This document shows, piece by piece, positions 9,132-16,843 of a DNA stretch of 64,000 nucleotides. Positions within the stretch are counted from its first letter, which is position 1. Every line of letters begins with the position of its first letter. The notes beneath the pieces were generated by a model. That model ran no database searches and had not been told where the DNA came from. It worked only from the letters and a program-made list of their open reading frames with translations. The DNA is from Megasphaera elsdenii (lineage in GTDB: Bacteria; Bacillota; Negativicutes; Veillonellales; Megasphaeraceae): positions 135,842 to 199,841 of the forward strand of contig NZ_JAJBQV010000001.1 in NCBI RefSeq assembly GCF_020539865.1, written 5' to 3'. Made by a program: the position numbers and the translations under genes.

Positions 9132-9534
9132 GATTCCATTCAACGAGGTCCAGCAGGGGCTGTATCAGCTCCTGAGTCGTGGTCAGACCGTCCCTGTCTA
9201 TGACAGCATCCCGGATGGATCAGAAGCAATGCCCTACATCTGGCTCGGAGAATTCCATGGCGCCCCGGCCGAAGAGAATAAGACGGTCGTGATGCACCAG
9301 GTGTCGCAGCAGCTCCACATCTGGAGCGACCAGAAAGGCAAGCTTGAAGTAAATGGTATCATGAACGATATTGTCACGCTGTTGACCAAGTACCAGCTGT
9401 CCCTGGACGGCTTCCGTCAGGTCGGCGGCGCCACCGTATCGCTCTATCAGACGACCGGGGAGCTCTATGAGAATGGCGACAAGGCCTATCATGGAGTTAT
9501 CCAGGTCGAATATCTCGTAGAACAAACAGATTAG
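9121..9534 (+). CDS. Tail completion / minor tail protein (DUF3168-like)
   Basis: A 137-residue protein with AAGGAGGCGGTAGACA before ATG. The pattern VPVYDSIPDGSEAMPYIWLG, HQVSQQLHIWSDQKG and GVIQVEYLVEQ matches DUF3168-type tail terminators, which cap the tail tube next to the head. Its place between gp10 and the tail-tube gene supports this. Confidence 0.82.
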   Translation: MISRIPFNEVQQGLYQLLSRGQTVPVYDSIPDGSEAMPYIWLGEFHGAPAEENKTVVMHQVSQQLHIWSDQKGKLEVNGIMNDIVTLLTKYQLSLDGFRQVGGATVSLYQTTGELYENGDKAYHGVIQVEYLVEQTD

Positions 9535-9544
9535 GAGGAACACA

Positions 9545-10273
9545 ATGGCTTTAACCGAAGAACAAATCAAGAACCTGCCGGTGGCTGACGATAACGTCAA
9601 AGCCGTCGCCGGTAAAGACACGCTGCTCTTGGTGGCCCTTACGGAGAACCCGACGAACTGGCTACTCCTGGGCGGCCAGCGTAATACGCCTTTGCAGCGT
9701 AAAGCTGAATCTATCGACGCCACGTCGAAAGATTCTGGCAACTACAGTGAAAAACTGCCGGGCATGCTGTCCTGGACCATCTCGTACGAAGGCTTGTACG
9801 TGCTGAACAGCGACGCTTATGAGATCGTCAATAACCGCTACGAAGCCCGCAAGCCGATTTACATCCGCCAGGAATACCCGGACGGCTCGTATCGTACCGG
9901 CTGGGCATCCATTACGAGCCTTGACGAAGAACACAGCTACAATGGCGTGTCGACGCTCAAGATGACCCTGGAAGGCAAGGGCGCTATCAGCGGCATCAAG
10001 TCGGTCGGTACACCGGCCATCGCATCGCCGACAATCACCTTTACCAAAGCCGGTGCCAAAGACGCTACGGTCAACGTCACGCCAGTCGACGCTTTTGTCC
10101 GCAGCATTACTTGCGACAACGTCCCGCTGACGCAGGAAGTCGACTACTCGTATGTCGAAGGCGTCCTTACCATCAAGAAAGAATATTTGCAGAAACTGAC
10201 CACGAGCTGTACGCTTGACGTCAAGCTGACGGCCGACCTCGAAGTCGCTGTGAAAGTGACCATTTCTGCGTAG
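9545..10273 (+). CDS. Major tail tube protein with C-terminal Ig-like domain
   Basis: A 242-residue protein with a strong AGGAGG site. Residues 1-155 are the tail-tube domain (NTPLQRKAESIDATSKDS, YRTGWASITSLDEEHSYNG) as in TP901-1-type major tail proteins. Residues about 160-242 are a beta-rich, Thr/Val-rich repeat-like domain (TPAIASPTITFTKAG, LDVKLTADLEVAVKVTIS) consistent with an Ig-like surface decoration. A terminator follows immediately, which would help raise expression of this abundant protein over the genes after it. Confidence 0.88.
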   Translation: MALTEEQIKNLPVADDNVKAVAGKDTLLLVALTENPTNWLLLGGQRNTPLQRKAESIDATSKDSGNYSEKLPGMLSWTISYEGLYVLNSDAYEIVNNRYEARKPIYIRQEYPDGSYRTGWASITSLDEEHSYNGVSTLKMTLEGKGAISGIKSVGTPAIASPTITFTKAGAKDATVNVTPVDAFVRSITCDNVPLTQEVDYSYVEGVLTIKKEYLQKLTTSCTLDVKLTADLEVAVKVTISA

Positions 10274-10284
10274 GAAACAGGGAA

Positions 10285-10312
10285 GGGTGTCGTGAAACGC
10301 GACGCCCTTTTT
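10285..10312 (+). terminator. Intrinsic terminator after tail tube gene
   Basis: An 8-bp stem (10285-10292 with 10300-10307, one G-T pair) followed by TTTTT at 10308-10312. It lies between the tail tube and tail chaperone genes, as often seen after abundant virion proteins. Confidence 0.75.
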
Positions 10313-10333
10313 ACTCATAAGGAGCGATGAATT

Positions 10334-10738
10334 TTGAAAGAGACGATTGATATTACCATTAGCGGGGCCCAGTATAGCTTATATCTGACTATCGGCGACT
10401 TGCGCCACATCGAACGTGAAGTCGGCCGGTCCATCTTGTCCATCATGGGCGATGGCGTCGGTCATCTGGTAGCCAGCTGTAACCTTGACGTACTGGTCTC
10501 CATGCTCCGCTGGGGCATCCATGACAAGCTGCACGGCAAGCGTAATGACGACCAGGTCTATGACCTTTTGCAGGCCTATTGCGATGACGGGAACAGCATC
10601 GACGACATGACGGCCAACTTCATCGGCGCCACCTTGCAGACCGGGCTCTACACCCGCGTGAGGGTACCGGGAAAAAACGTCAAGACGGAGACGAAGAAAA
10701 AGGCAGCGTCGTCGTCGGCTCCGCGCAAGAATGGATAA
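10334..10738 (+). CDS. Tail assembly chaperone (gpG-like)
   Basis: A 134-residue protein beginning at TTG behind ATAAGGAGCGATGAATT. A helical domain is followed by a Lys/Ser-rich tail (KTETKKKAASSSAPRKNG). Its position between tail tube and tape measure is that of lambda gpG. A slippery heptamer near its end (10672-10678) directs some ribosomes into the -1 frame, which is open and joins the next reading frame. The short and long forms would coat the tape measure protein during tail assembly. Confidence 0.82.
   Translation: MKETIDITISGAQYSLYLTIGDLRHIEREVGRSILSIMGDGVGHLVASCNLDVLVSMLRWGIHDKLHGKRNDDQVYDLLQAYCDDGNSIDDMTANFIGATLQTGLYTRVRVPGKNVKTETKKKAASSSAPRKNG
10672..10678 (+). promoter_or_regulatory. 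Programmed -1 ribosomal frameshift site (A AAA AAC)
   Basis: In the gpG-like frame the codons read GGA AAA AAC, giving the canonical heptamer A_AAA_AAC. The -1 frame after it has no stop until 11037. This is the standard way tailed phages make the gpG-gpT fusion. Confidence 0.85.
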
Positions 10739-10752
10739 AGAACGCTGAGCCG

Positions 10753-11037
10753 GTGGCCTACGGGCCGCTGGCACTTAAACCGGTCGAGTTCGAGAACTTG
10801 CAGATCCACGAGTTTAATAAGATGGTAGAGGGCTATATGCTCCGAAAGAAAGAGCAGGAACGTAAGCAGTCGTATTTCACAGCCTGCATCATGAGCTGTA
10901 TGACCAGCGAGGTCGTACAGCCCGACTCCATCTATTATGGCCTGCATCCGGAGGACAAGCCGGACCCGCGCCTGGAGCGCGAAGAATTTTTGAGAGCCGT
11001 TGGGCTCCCATCGATGATGCCGAAAGAGGAGGGGTAG
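10753..11037 (+). CDS. Tail assembly chaperone extension (gpT-like, made by -1 frameshift)
   Basis: The frame is open from the slip site at 10678 to the stop at 11037. The coordinates given begin at the first possible separate start, a GTG at 10753 without a ribosome site, so the sequence is probably only made as a C-terminal extension of the upstream gpG-like protein. The extension contains KPVEFENLQIHEFNKMVEGY and a CIMSCM segment. The gpT part is thought to recruit tail tube subunits to the tape measure. Confidence 0.75.
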   Translation: MAYGPLALKPVEFENLQIHEFNKMVEGYMLRKKEQERKQSYFTACIMSCMTSEVVQPDSIYYGLHPEDKPDPRLEREEFLRAVGLPSMMPKEEG

Positions 11038-11040
11038 ACG

Positions 11041-14000
11041 TTGGCCACCTTAGCGGACCTTATGATCAAAATCGGGGCGGACAGTACGGGTCTGTCCCGG
11101 GAATTGAATAAATCGAAAGAGGCGCTGAACCAGACCTTCAGCGTGAGCCCGGTGAAAGAATTTTCGGGCAGCGTAGACGAAGTGGCCGGGAAAATCAGCG
11201 GCCTGACCGGTAACCTTACGAAGTTGGCCAGCATTGCCGCCGGCGGCTTCGGCTTGAATGCCGTCGTACAAAGTGCCGTCAATGCCGGTGAAGCTGTCTA
11301 CCAGCTAGGTCAGCGCTATAGCATGTCCGCCGCCCAGGCGGGCCAGCTGAACGCGGTCATGAAACTGACCGGTGGCGACGTCGATACCGCAGCCGCGGCT
11401 ATAATGCGCTTCGACAAGACCCTTTCTTCGTCGGGCACAGCTGGTGATAAGGCCCGCAGCATCATGCAGCAGCTCGGCATCTCGATGACCGACTCTTCGG
11501 GCCGTTTGAAGCCGTTAAACGAACAACTGGGAGCACTTGCCAAGGGCTATGAAAAGGCAAAGGCTGCCGGCCAGGGACAGGAATTCCTGATGAATACCCT
11601 CGGCGTACGTGGCCTGGCTTTAACGAAAACCTTGGACAACTATACGGAAGCCGCGGAACGGGCTTCCAAAATCAAAGGCGTCGGGCTGAACCCTGCCGAG
11701 ATGCATAAAGCCTACATGGACATGCAGGAAGTAAACATGCAGTTCGGCAAGCTCGGTGTCGTCGCCGGTTCCGCCCTGGCCCCCTTAGTGTCGCAAATCC
11801 TGCCGAGTGTGCAGGTCGGGCTCGCTAAAGTAGCCACGCTTATCGCCCAGAACAAAACAGCTATCAGCACGGTCATCGTCGAGGGTACGAAACTGTTGGC
11901 CATCTATAAATCACTCCAGATGGCCAGTAAAGCCGTAACCGCCGGCAAGAACATGTACAACACGGCCCGCAACGTATTAGGCGCTGGACAGAAAAACAGC
12001 TCGACGGCGCAGGAAGAAAAGCAACTCGACCAGCTGACCAAAAAGCAGGAACGCTATATCCAGAAGTCTATCGCAGATTCTGACAGGATGTATCAGAAGC
12101 GTCGCAAAGAAGCCATCAAGACGGCCGAACAGGAAAACATGTCGGCCGAAGAGACGCAGAAGTTCCTGGCTGAGAAATTTACACAGATTGGTGAAGAAGC
12201 GGCGACCGCGGCTGAGCAGATCCGGAGCCGGATGACGGCAGCCTATCAGCAAATCAATCTGGCTGCACAGGAAGCCGCCACGGGTGTGCAGGAAGCTAAC
12301 ATCCGCATGACCGAAAGTAATGCCCAGGTAGCTGAGTCAGAAGCAGCTACTGGTACGGCAGCCGAGGAAGCGGCTGTCGTGAAGCAGGAAGCCAACGCCG
12401 CGAAAATCACCTCGAACGAAGAGGTCATCGTAGCCAATGGTGAAGTCGCAGACTCCGAGGTCGCAACAGGAACGGCTGCGGAAGAGGGAGCCGTTGCAAA
12501 GCAGGAAGCCAACGCAGCTAAAGTCGCATCGACGGAAGAAGTCATCGCGGCCAACGAACGGGAGAAAGTTGCGGAAGTCGCTACCGGCGTCGAAGCGACC
12601 AATGCCGGGACTAAGAGCGTTGCCGCTAATACGGCGGCCCAGGGCGGCCTGGCAAAGACGGAAAGCAAGACTAAAGACGTTGCTAAGGGCCACGTCATGG
12701 CCGGTAATGCCGCTATGCAGACCGGGGCTAAAACGGTAAAAGCAGCTGGCCAGGGCCTGGGGGCCATCGGCAAGGTCACGTCAGCGCTGTCCATGATGGC
12801 CGGCGGTTGGATGGGCGTAGCGGCCGCCGCTCTTTATGCCGCTTACTGCGCTTTCAAGTACTTTAATGCAAAATATGAAGCGGCCAAGAAAAACACATGG
12901 ACCGGCGACGATGGGTATCAGGTTACCGTCCGTAACGGCCAATTCTTCAAGCAGGTGCCGAACGAGGGTGACTCAGACATTGCGGCCGACCCAACGGGAC
13001 AAGGTGAAATCGCAAATGGCGGTGTCAATGAAGTACTTATCGAACCAGGCACGCCGGAATATGCTAAGAATTGGGATAAATGGGTCGATAAAGGTGGCGG
13101 TGCCGATTACATGAAGGAGCAGGCCGAAAAGGCCATGGCTGATGCAAACGCGGCCGCTGGGAACGTCGACTATGACATGCCGTCCTTTGACTTCAGTGGT
13201 GACGATGGGGGTGGCGGTGGTGGAGGCGGCTCCTCTTCCGGCGGAGCTTCGTCGGCCGCCGCGGAAAAAGCGGCTACGCCGATGAAGACGGTATACTCTT
13301 TTGAAAATGACGGTGAACTTGCTCCGTATGCGAACGAAATCAAGTACGCCGGCAGTTACTGGGGTGTACCGCCTGAGCTCATTGCGGCTATCATCAAAAC
13401 AGAAAGCCACGGCGTCGCGGACGCATGGTCTTCGGATGGCGCGCACTACGGCCTTGGCCAAATTTCGCAGGACATCGCAAACCGGTATGCCGGTGGTCAA
13501 GGCTATGGTGCCGGATCCGATTACAACCAGAACATCATGGCGGTCGGCGGTTACTTGGCTGCCTTGTATCAGCAGTACGGTGACTTGAATCAGACCATTT
13601 CGGCGTATAACGCCGGCCACGCGACAGACTCCAACATTGGATATGTCAACTCTGTCCTAAGTTACATGAACGCTATGACGTCGAAGCAAGTGCCGGATAC
13701 AGGTAGCACAGCTGCGGCTCAGCCAGTTGAATATGACGTACCAGTTGGCGAGCTAGCCGCATATCACGCAATCAATGACTACTGGGACGGGCAGAAGTGG
13801 CGCGGTAAACTCGGAAACGACAACGATGGCTGGTGCGATGATTTCGTCCACCAGATTTATAAGGACGTTTTCGACCAACTAGGTAAAGCAGACCCGTTTG
13901 GCGACGGCTTCGTTAATGACGCTTCCTTCAAAGCCCTGGGGGCATACCACGCCGGGGATCTGGAAGCCGTCCGCAGCGCCTTGCAAGTCGGCGACCTCAT

Positions 14001-15486
14001 CGACACACCGGGGCACGTCGGCATCTATATCGGCAACGGGATGGTCCGCAGCCGCCAGTCGAGCGCCGGCGTCCATGACTTATCACTTGATGAATTTAGC
14101 AATACTTTCGGTGGTATCCAAGGTTACGGGTCGCTTGCAGAAGCAACTGGTGGGATGACCGTTAAGAGCAGCCTTGTCGGTAAGACAGCCGTCAATCAGG
14201 CCGCGGCCGAAGCGGCAAAAAGGCTGGAGAAGGCTAAACAGGACTATGCCGCTATCCTTAACGAGCTTCGCGGCGACGTAGAGACACAGACTGGCACGGA
14301 CTACGAAAAGGGCATGCTCGGCCTCATGAAGTCCTACGCGCAGAAGTACCAGAAGATCCGAGCCGTCGAAAATGTCGGCGGCGTCGATACGTCAGAAGCA
14401 AAGAAGCTCTTAGAAGAATATAAGCTGGAACAAATCAAACAGCTGAACGAAAAGCGGCTCCAAGCCGAGCAACAGCTGCGCGACGATACGGCGAAAGTCA
14501 ACGCCCAGATGAAGGGTGACTATACGGTGCTGTATGATGCGGAGCTCAAGAAGAACCTGGACGCGCTCCAGAAAGAGAAGGAAGCCCGCTTCAAAAGTGT
14601 GGCGACGCATAAGAACGACGTCGAGGCGATGGCCGAGGTCAATGAATGGTACACCGCGCGATATCTGGAACTCACGAAGAAACGGGAAGAAGAACGCCGT
14701 CAGGAATTCGACAACTCCGTTAAAGATGCTATCTCGGATCTGGACGTTTCCCGGCTCAGTAAACTCGTATACTCCAAGCAGGGGCTCGATGACATCAAGT
14801 GGGATGAAAAGAGTAAGGCTATGCAGCTCTTCTATTCGCAGTGGCGGGCGGCCAGCATTTCGACATATGGTATCGCCGAAGAAGCGGCGTCGTCTATCTC
14901 GTCCGGCCTGTCGAGCGTATTTTCTGACCTCGGGAACAACATCTCTAATGTTGGGAAATTAGCGCAAAATATGGGCAAGGTTATCCTCGACACCATCGTC
15001 AAGATTGCCGCGCAGTGGGCCGCCGCGAAGATCACGATGGGTCTCCTGGGCGGGTTCCTAGGTATCGCTCAGCCGACAGCCGGTGCTTTCGGAGCTGGCT
15101 GGAATTACGCGAGCGGTTATGGTAGTTGGTACTCCGGTGCTGGCTTGCCATCCTTCTCGGTGCCGGCCTTCGCAAACGGCGGCCGCGTCACCGCTCCGAC
15201 CCTGGCCATGCTGGGCGAGGGGAAGGAAGAAGAAGGCGTTTTCCCGCTTAACGACGACACGTACGCCCGCATGGCCCAGGGCATCGTCAACGCCCGAGGC
15301 AACAATAACGGCGGCAGCGCGCCCGTCGTCAACATCATCAATAACAGCAGCAGCCAGGTCAGCGTCAAGGACAGTCACTATGAAAGCTCAATGCGCCGTT
15401 GGATTCTGAACGCCGTCGTCGAAGACGTCAACAACAACGTCGACGGTTCGGCGATGAATCTGAAAGCCGCCTTGGGGGTGAGATAA
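11041..15486 (+). CDS. Tape measure protein with lytic transglycosylase and NlpC/P60-like domains
   Basis: A 1481-residue protein starting at TTG behind AAAGAGGAGGGGTAGACG. Residues 1-300 form the tape measure head (DLMIKIGADSTGLSRELNKS). Residues about 400-540 contain two related Ala/Glu-rich repeats (EVATGTAAEEGAVAKQEANA). A hydrophobic segment lies near residue 580. A Gly-rich linker (about 720-735) precedes a soluble lytic transglycosylase domain (about 750-890; catalytic Glu in IKTESHG, then GLGQISQ). An NlpC/P60- or CHAP-like domain follows (about 900-1030; Cys in DGWCDDFVHQ, His in DTPGHVGIYIGNG). The C-terminus has coiled coils and hydrophobic helices. It sets tail length and probably opens peptidoglycan during DNA entry. 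Confidence 0.9.
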   Translation: MATLADLMIKIGADSTGLSRELNKSKEALNQTFSVSPVKEFSGSVDEVAGKISGLTGNLTKLASIAAGGFGLNAVVQSAVNAGEAVYQLGQRYSMSAAQAGQLNAVMKLTGGDVDTAAAAIMRFDKTLSSSGTAGDKARSIMQQLGISMTDSSGRLKPLNEQLGALAKGYEKAKAAGQGQEFLMNTLGVRGLALTKTLDNYTEAAERASKIKGVGLNPAEMHKAYMDMQEVNMQFGKLGVVAGSALAPLVSQILPSVQVGLAKVATLIAQNKTAISTVIVEGTKLLAIYKSLQMASKAVTAGKNMYNTARNVLGAGQKNSSTAQEEKQLDQLTKKQERYIQKSIADSDRMYQKRRKEAIKTAEQENMSAEETQKFLAEKFTQIGEEAATAAEQIRSRMTAAYQQINLAAQEAATGVQEANIRMTESNAQVAESEAATGTAAEEAAVVKQEANAAKITSNEEVIVANGEVADSEVATGTAAEEGAVAKQEANAAKVASTEEVIAANEREKVAEVATGVEATNAGTKSVAANTAAQGGLAKTESKTKDVAKGHVMAGNAAMQTGAKTVKAAGQGLGAIGKVTSALSMMAGGWMGVAAAALYAAYCAFKYFNAKYEAAKKNTWTGDDGYQVTVRNGQFFKQVPNEGDSDIAADPTGQGEIANGGVNEVLIEPGTPEYAKNWDKWVDKGGGADYMKEQAEKAMADANAAAGNVDYDMPSFDFSGDDGGGGGGGGSSSGGASSAAAEKAATPMKTVYSFENDGELAPYANEIKYAGSYWGVPPELIAAIIKTESHGVADAWSSDGAHYGLGQISQDIANRYAGGQGYGAGSDYNQNIMAVGGYLAALYQQYGDLNQTISAYNAGHATDSNIGYVNSVLSYMNAMTSKQVPDTGSTAAAQPVEYDVPVGELAAYHAINDYWDGQKWRGKLGNDNDGWCDDFVHQIYKDVFDQLGKADPFGDGFVNDASFKALGAYHAGDLEAVRSALQVGDLIDTPGHVGIYIGNGMVRSRQSSAGVHDLSLDEFSNTFGGIQGYGSLAEATGGMTVKSSLVGKTAVNQAAAEAAKRLEKAKQDYAAILNELRGDVETQTGTDYEKGMLGLMKSYAQKYQKIRAVENVGGVDTSEAKKLLEEYKLEQIKQLNEKRLQAEQQLRDDTAKVNAQMKGDYTVLYDAELKKNLDALQKEKEARFKSVATHKNDVEAMAEVNEWYTARYLELTKKREEERRQEFDNSVKDAISDLDVSRLSKLVYSKQGLDDIKWDEKSKAMQLFYSQWRAASISTYGIAEEAASSISSGLSSVFSDLGNNISNVGKLAQNMGKVILDTIVKIAAQWAAAKITMGLLGGFLGIAQPTAGAFGAGWNYASGYGSWYSGAGLPSFSVPAFANGGRVTAPTLAMLGEGKEEEGVFPLNDDTYARMAQGIVNARGNNNGGSAPVVNIINNSSSQVSVKDSHYESSMRRWILNAVVEDVNNNVDGSAMNLKAALGVR

Positions 15487-15858
15487 ATGAGTACAAAAGC
15501 TTTTCCGGCTGATAAGCTGCCAGCGCCGATGACTACGGCGGCATCGAACTCTGGCGATACGGATCTGATTACGCTGGCGGCCAGCACGATTACGACGGAG
15601 ACCGACGGTGGCTACAAACAGACCCGGCCGCGGAATACGAGAGTGAAAGAGACGATGTCCTATACCTGGACCTGCCTGACCGACGAACAGATGAAGATCT
15701 TCCGGGATTTCTTCCGGAGCGTCGGCACGTTCGATATGTTCACATTTACGGATTATTCGCTCAAAGAGACGCACGCTGTGCGGTTCGCGGCGGACCTTAG
15801 TTTTCAATATTACCAGCCTGTCGGCTGGACCGTGACCGCGCAATTCGAGGAGGTGTAA
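15487..15858 (+). CDS. Minor tail protein (lambda gpM-like)
   Basis: A 123-residue protein that begins right after the tape measure stop. A predicted beta-rich domain contains YTWTCLTDEQMKIFRDFFRS and a C-terminal VGWTVTAQFEEV. Position and size match lambda gpM, a tail-tip hub component, in the order tape measure-M-L-K-J. Sequence similarity by eye is modest, so the assignment rests mainly on synteny. Confidence 0.7.
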   Translation: MSTKAFPADKLPAPMTTAASNSGDTDLITLAASTITTETDGGYKQTRPRNTRVKETMSYTWTCLTDEQMKIFRDFFRSVGTFDMFTFTDYSLKETHAVRFAADLSFQYYQPVGWTVTAQFEEV

Positions 15859-15861
15859 GCG

Positions 15862-16455
15862 ATGCTTGTTTGGGAAGCAGCCGCGATTTTAGAGAAGAAT
15901 AAATTGGCATCCGATGCGCCTTTCCTGGTGCTGCTCAAAATCGAGCACGCCAAATTAACCGAACCGATTTATCTGGCCCGGAACACGGAAGACGTAGAAT
16001 GGAACGGAAAAACATTCGTTCGTTTCCCGTTCAACTTTTCGCAGATGACGACGGATGGCCAGACCATCCCGACGGTCGACCTTACGGTCAGCAACTGCGG
16101 CGGCCTCATCCAGTCGTATCTCCAGCAGTACAACGGTCTGGCCGACGCCAAAGTCACGATGTACCTGGTGCACGAAAACCTGCTGACCCGCACGGAGGCC
16201 TTGATGACTATCGAGTTCTCGGTCAACTCCGTCAGCTACGATGAGTCGTGGATCACCTTCAAGCTCGGCTGCTCGCCGGAGCTCGATTTCAAGTTCCCGC
16301 TGCACTGTTACATGAGTAACTACTGCCCGTTCCGATTCAAAGATATCCGTTGCGGGTACACCGGGACGGCCAGTGCCTGCAACAACACGCGCGCTGATTG
16401 CCGCATCCCGTCGCGGTTCGGCGGCGAACAGGGGATGGTGGGCAACTATGCTTAA
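15862..16455 (+). CDS. Minor tail protein L-like, cysteine cluster
   Basis: A 197-residue protein. The N-terminal part is a beta-rich tail-tip domain (PIYLARNTEDVEWNGKTF). The C-terminal 50 residues contain six cysteines spread through LGCSPE, LHCYMSNYCPFRF, IRCGY, SACNN and ADCRI. In lambda gpL the equivalent C-terminal domain binds an iron-sulfur cluster. The pattern here suggests the same, but this is inference. It overlaps the next gene by 8 bases. Confidence 0.78.
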   Translation: MLVWEAAAILEKNKLASDAPFLVLLKIEHAKLTEPIYLARNTEDVEWNGKTFVRFPFNFSQMTTDGQTIPTVDLTVSNCGGLIQSYLQQYNGLADAKVTMYLVHENLLTRTEALMTIEFSVNSVSYDESWITFKLGCSPELDFKFPLHCYMSNYCPFRFKDIRCGYTGTASACNNTRADCRIPSRFGGEQGMVGNYA

Positions 16456-16843
16456 ATACGATGACCTCATCGGTATCCCTTACGTCGATTACGGCCGGGA
16501 CCCGCAAAAGGGCCTGGACTGCTGGGGGCTGGCGATGGAGCTGTACCGCCGCCGCGGCATTCAGCTGCCGGATAACCTGTTCGACCCCAGGGATGCCAAA
16601 CTCATCGGCCAGAAATTCGTCTGGCAGCGCGACCACTCGCCGTGGCACCGCCTGGACCAGCCGGAAGACGGCTGCCTCGTCGTCATCCGCCTGGCCGATG
16701 AGGGCTGGGCGAACCATTGCGGCGTTTATATCGGTTATGGCGAGTTCATCCACGCCTACCATACGTCGGTCGTCGTCGACCGGGTACGGCGCTGGCTGCC
16801 CCGGATTGTGGGCTTTTATGATTGGGTGGAGGATAAGACATGA
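16448..16843 (+). CDS. NlpC/P60 family tail-tip peptidase (lambda gpK-like)
   Basis: A 131-residue protein. The ATG at 16448 is chosen because the homologous domain begins there (MLKYDDLIGIPYVDYGRDP). The catalytic Cys lies in GLDCWGLAMELY, the His in WANHCGVYIGYGE, and HAYHTS may supply the third residue. It is probably a tail-associated cell-wall peptidase that acts during infection or tail assembly. It overlaps the L-like gene by 8 bases and the J-like gene by ATGA. Confidence 0.85.
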   Translation: MLKYDDLIGIPYVDYGRDPQKGLDCWGLAMELYRRRGIQLPDNLFDPRDAKLIGQKFVWQRDHSPWHRLDQPEDGCLVVIRLADEGWANHCGVYIGYGEFIHAYHTSVVVDRVRRWLPRIVGFYDWVEDKT

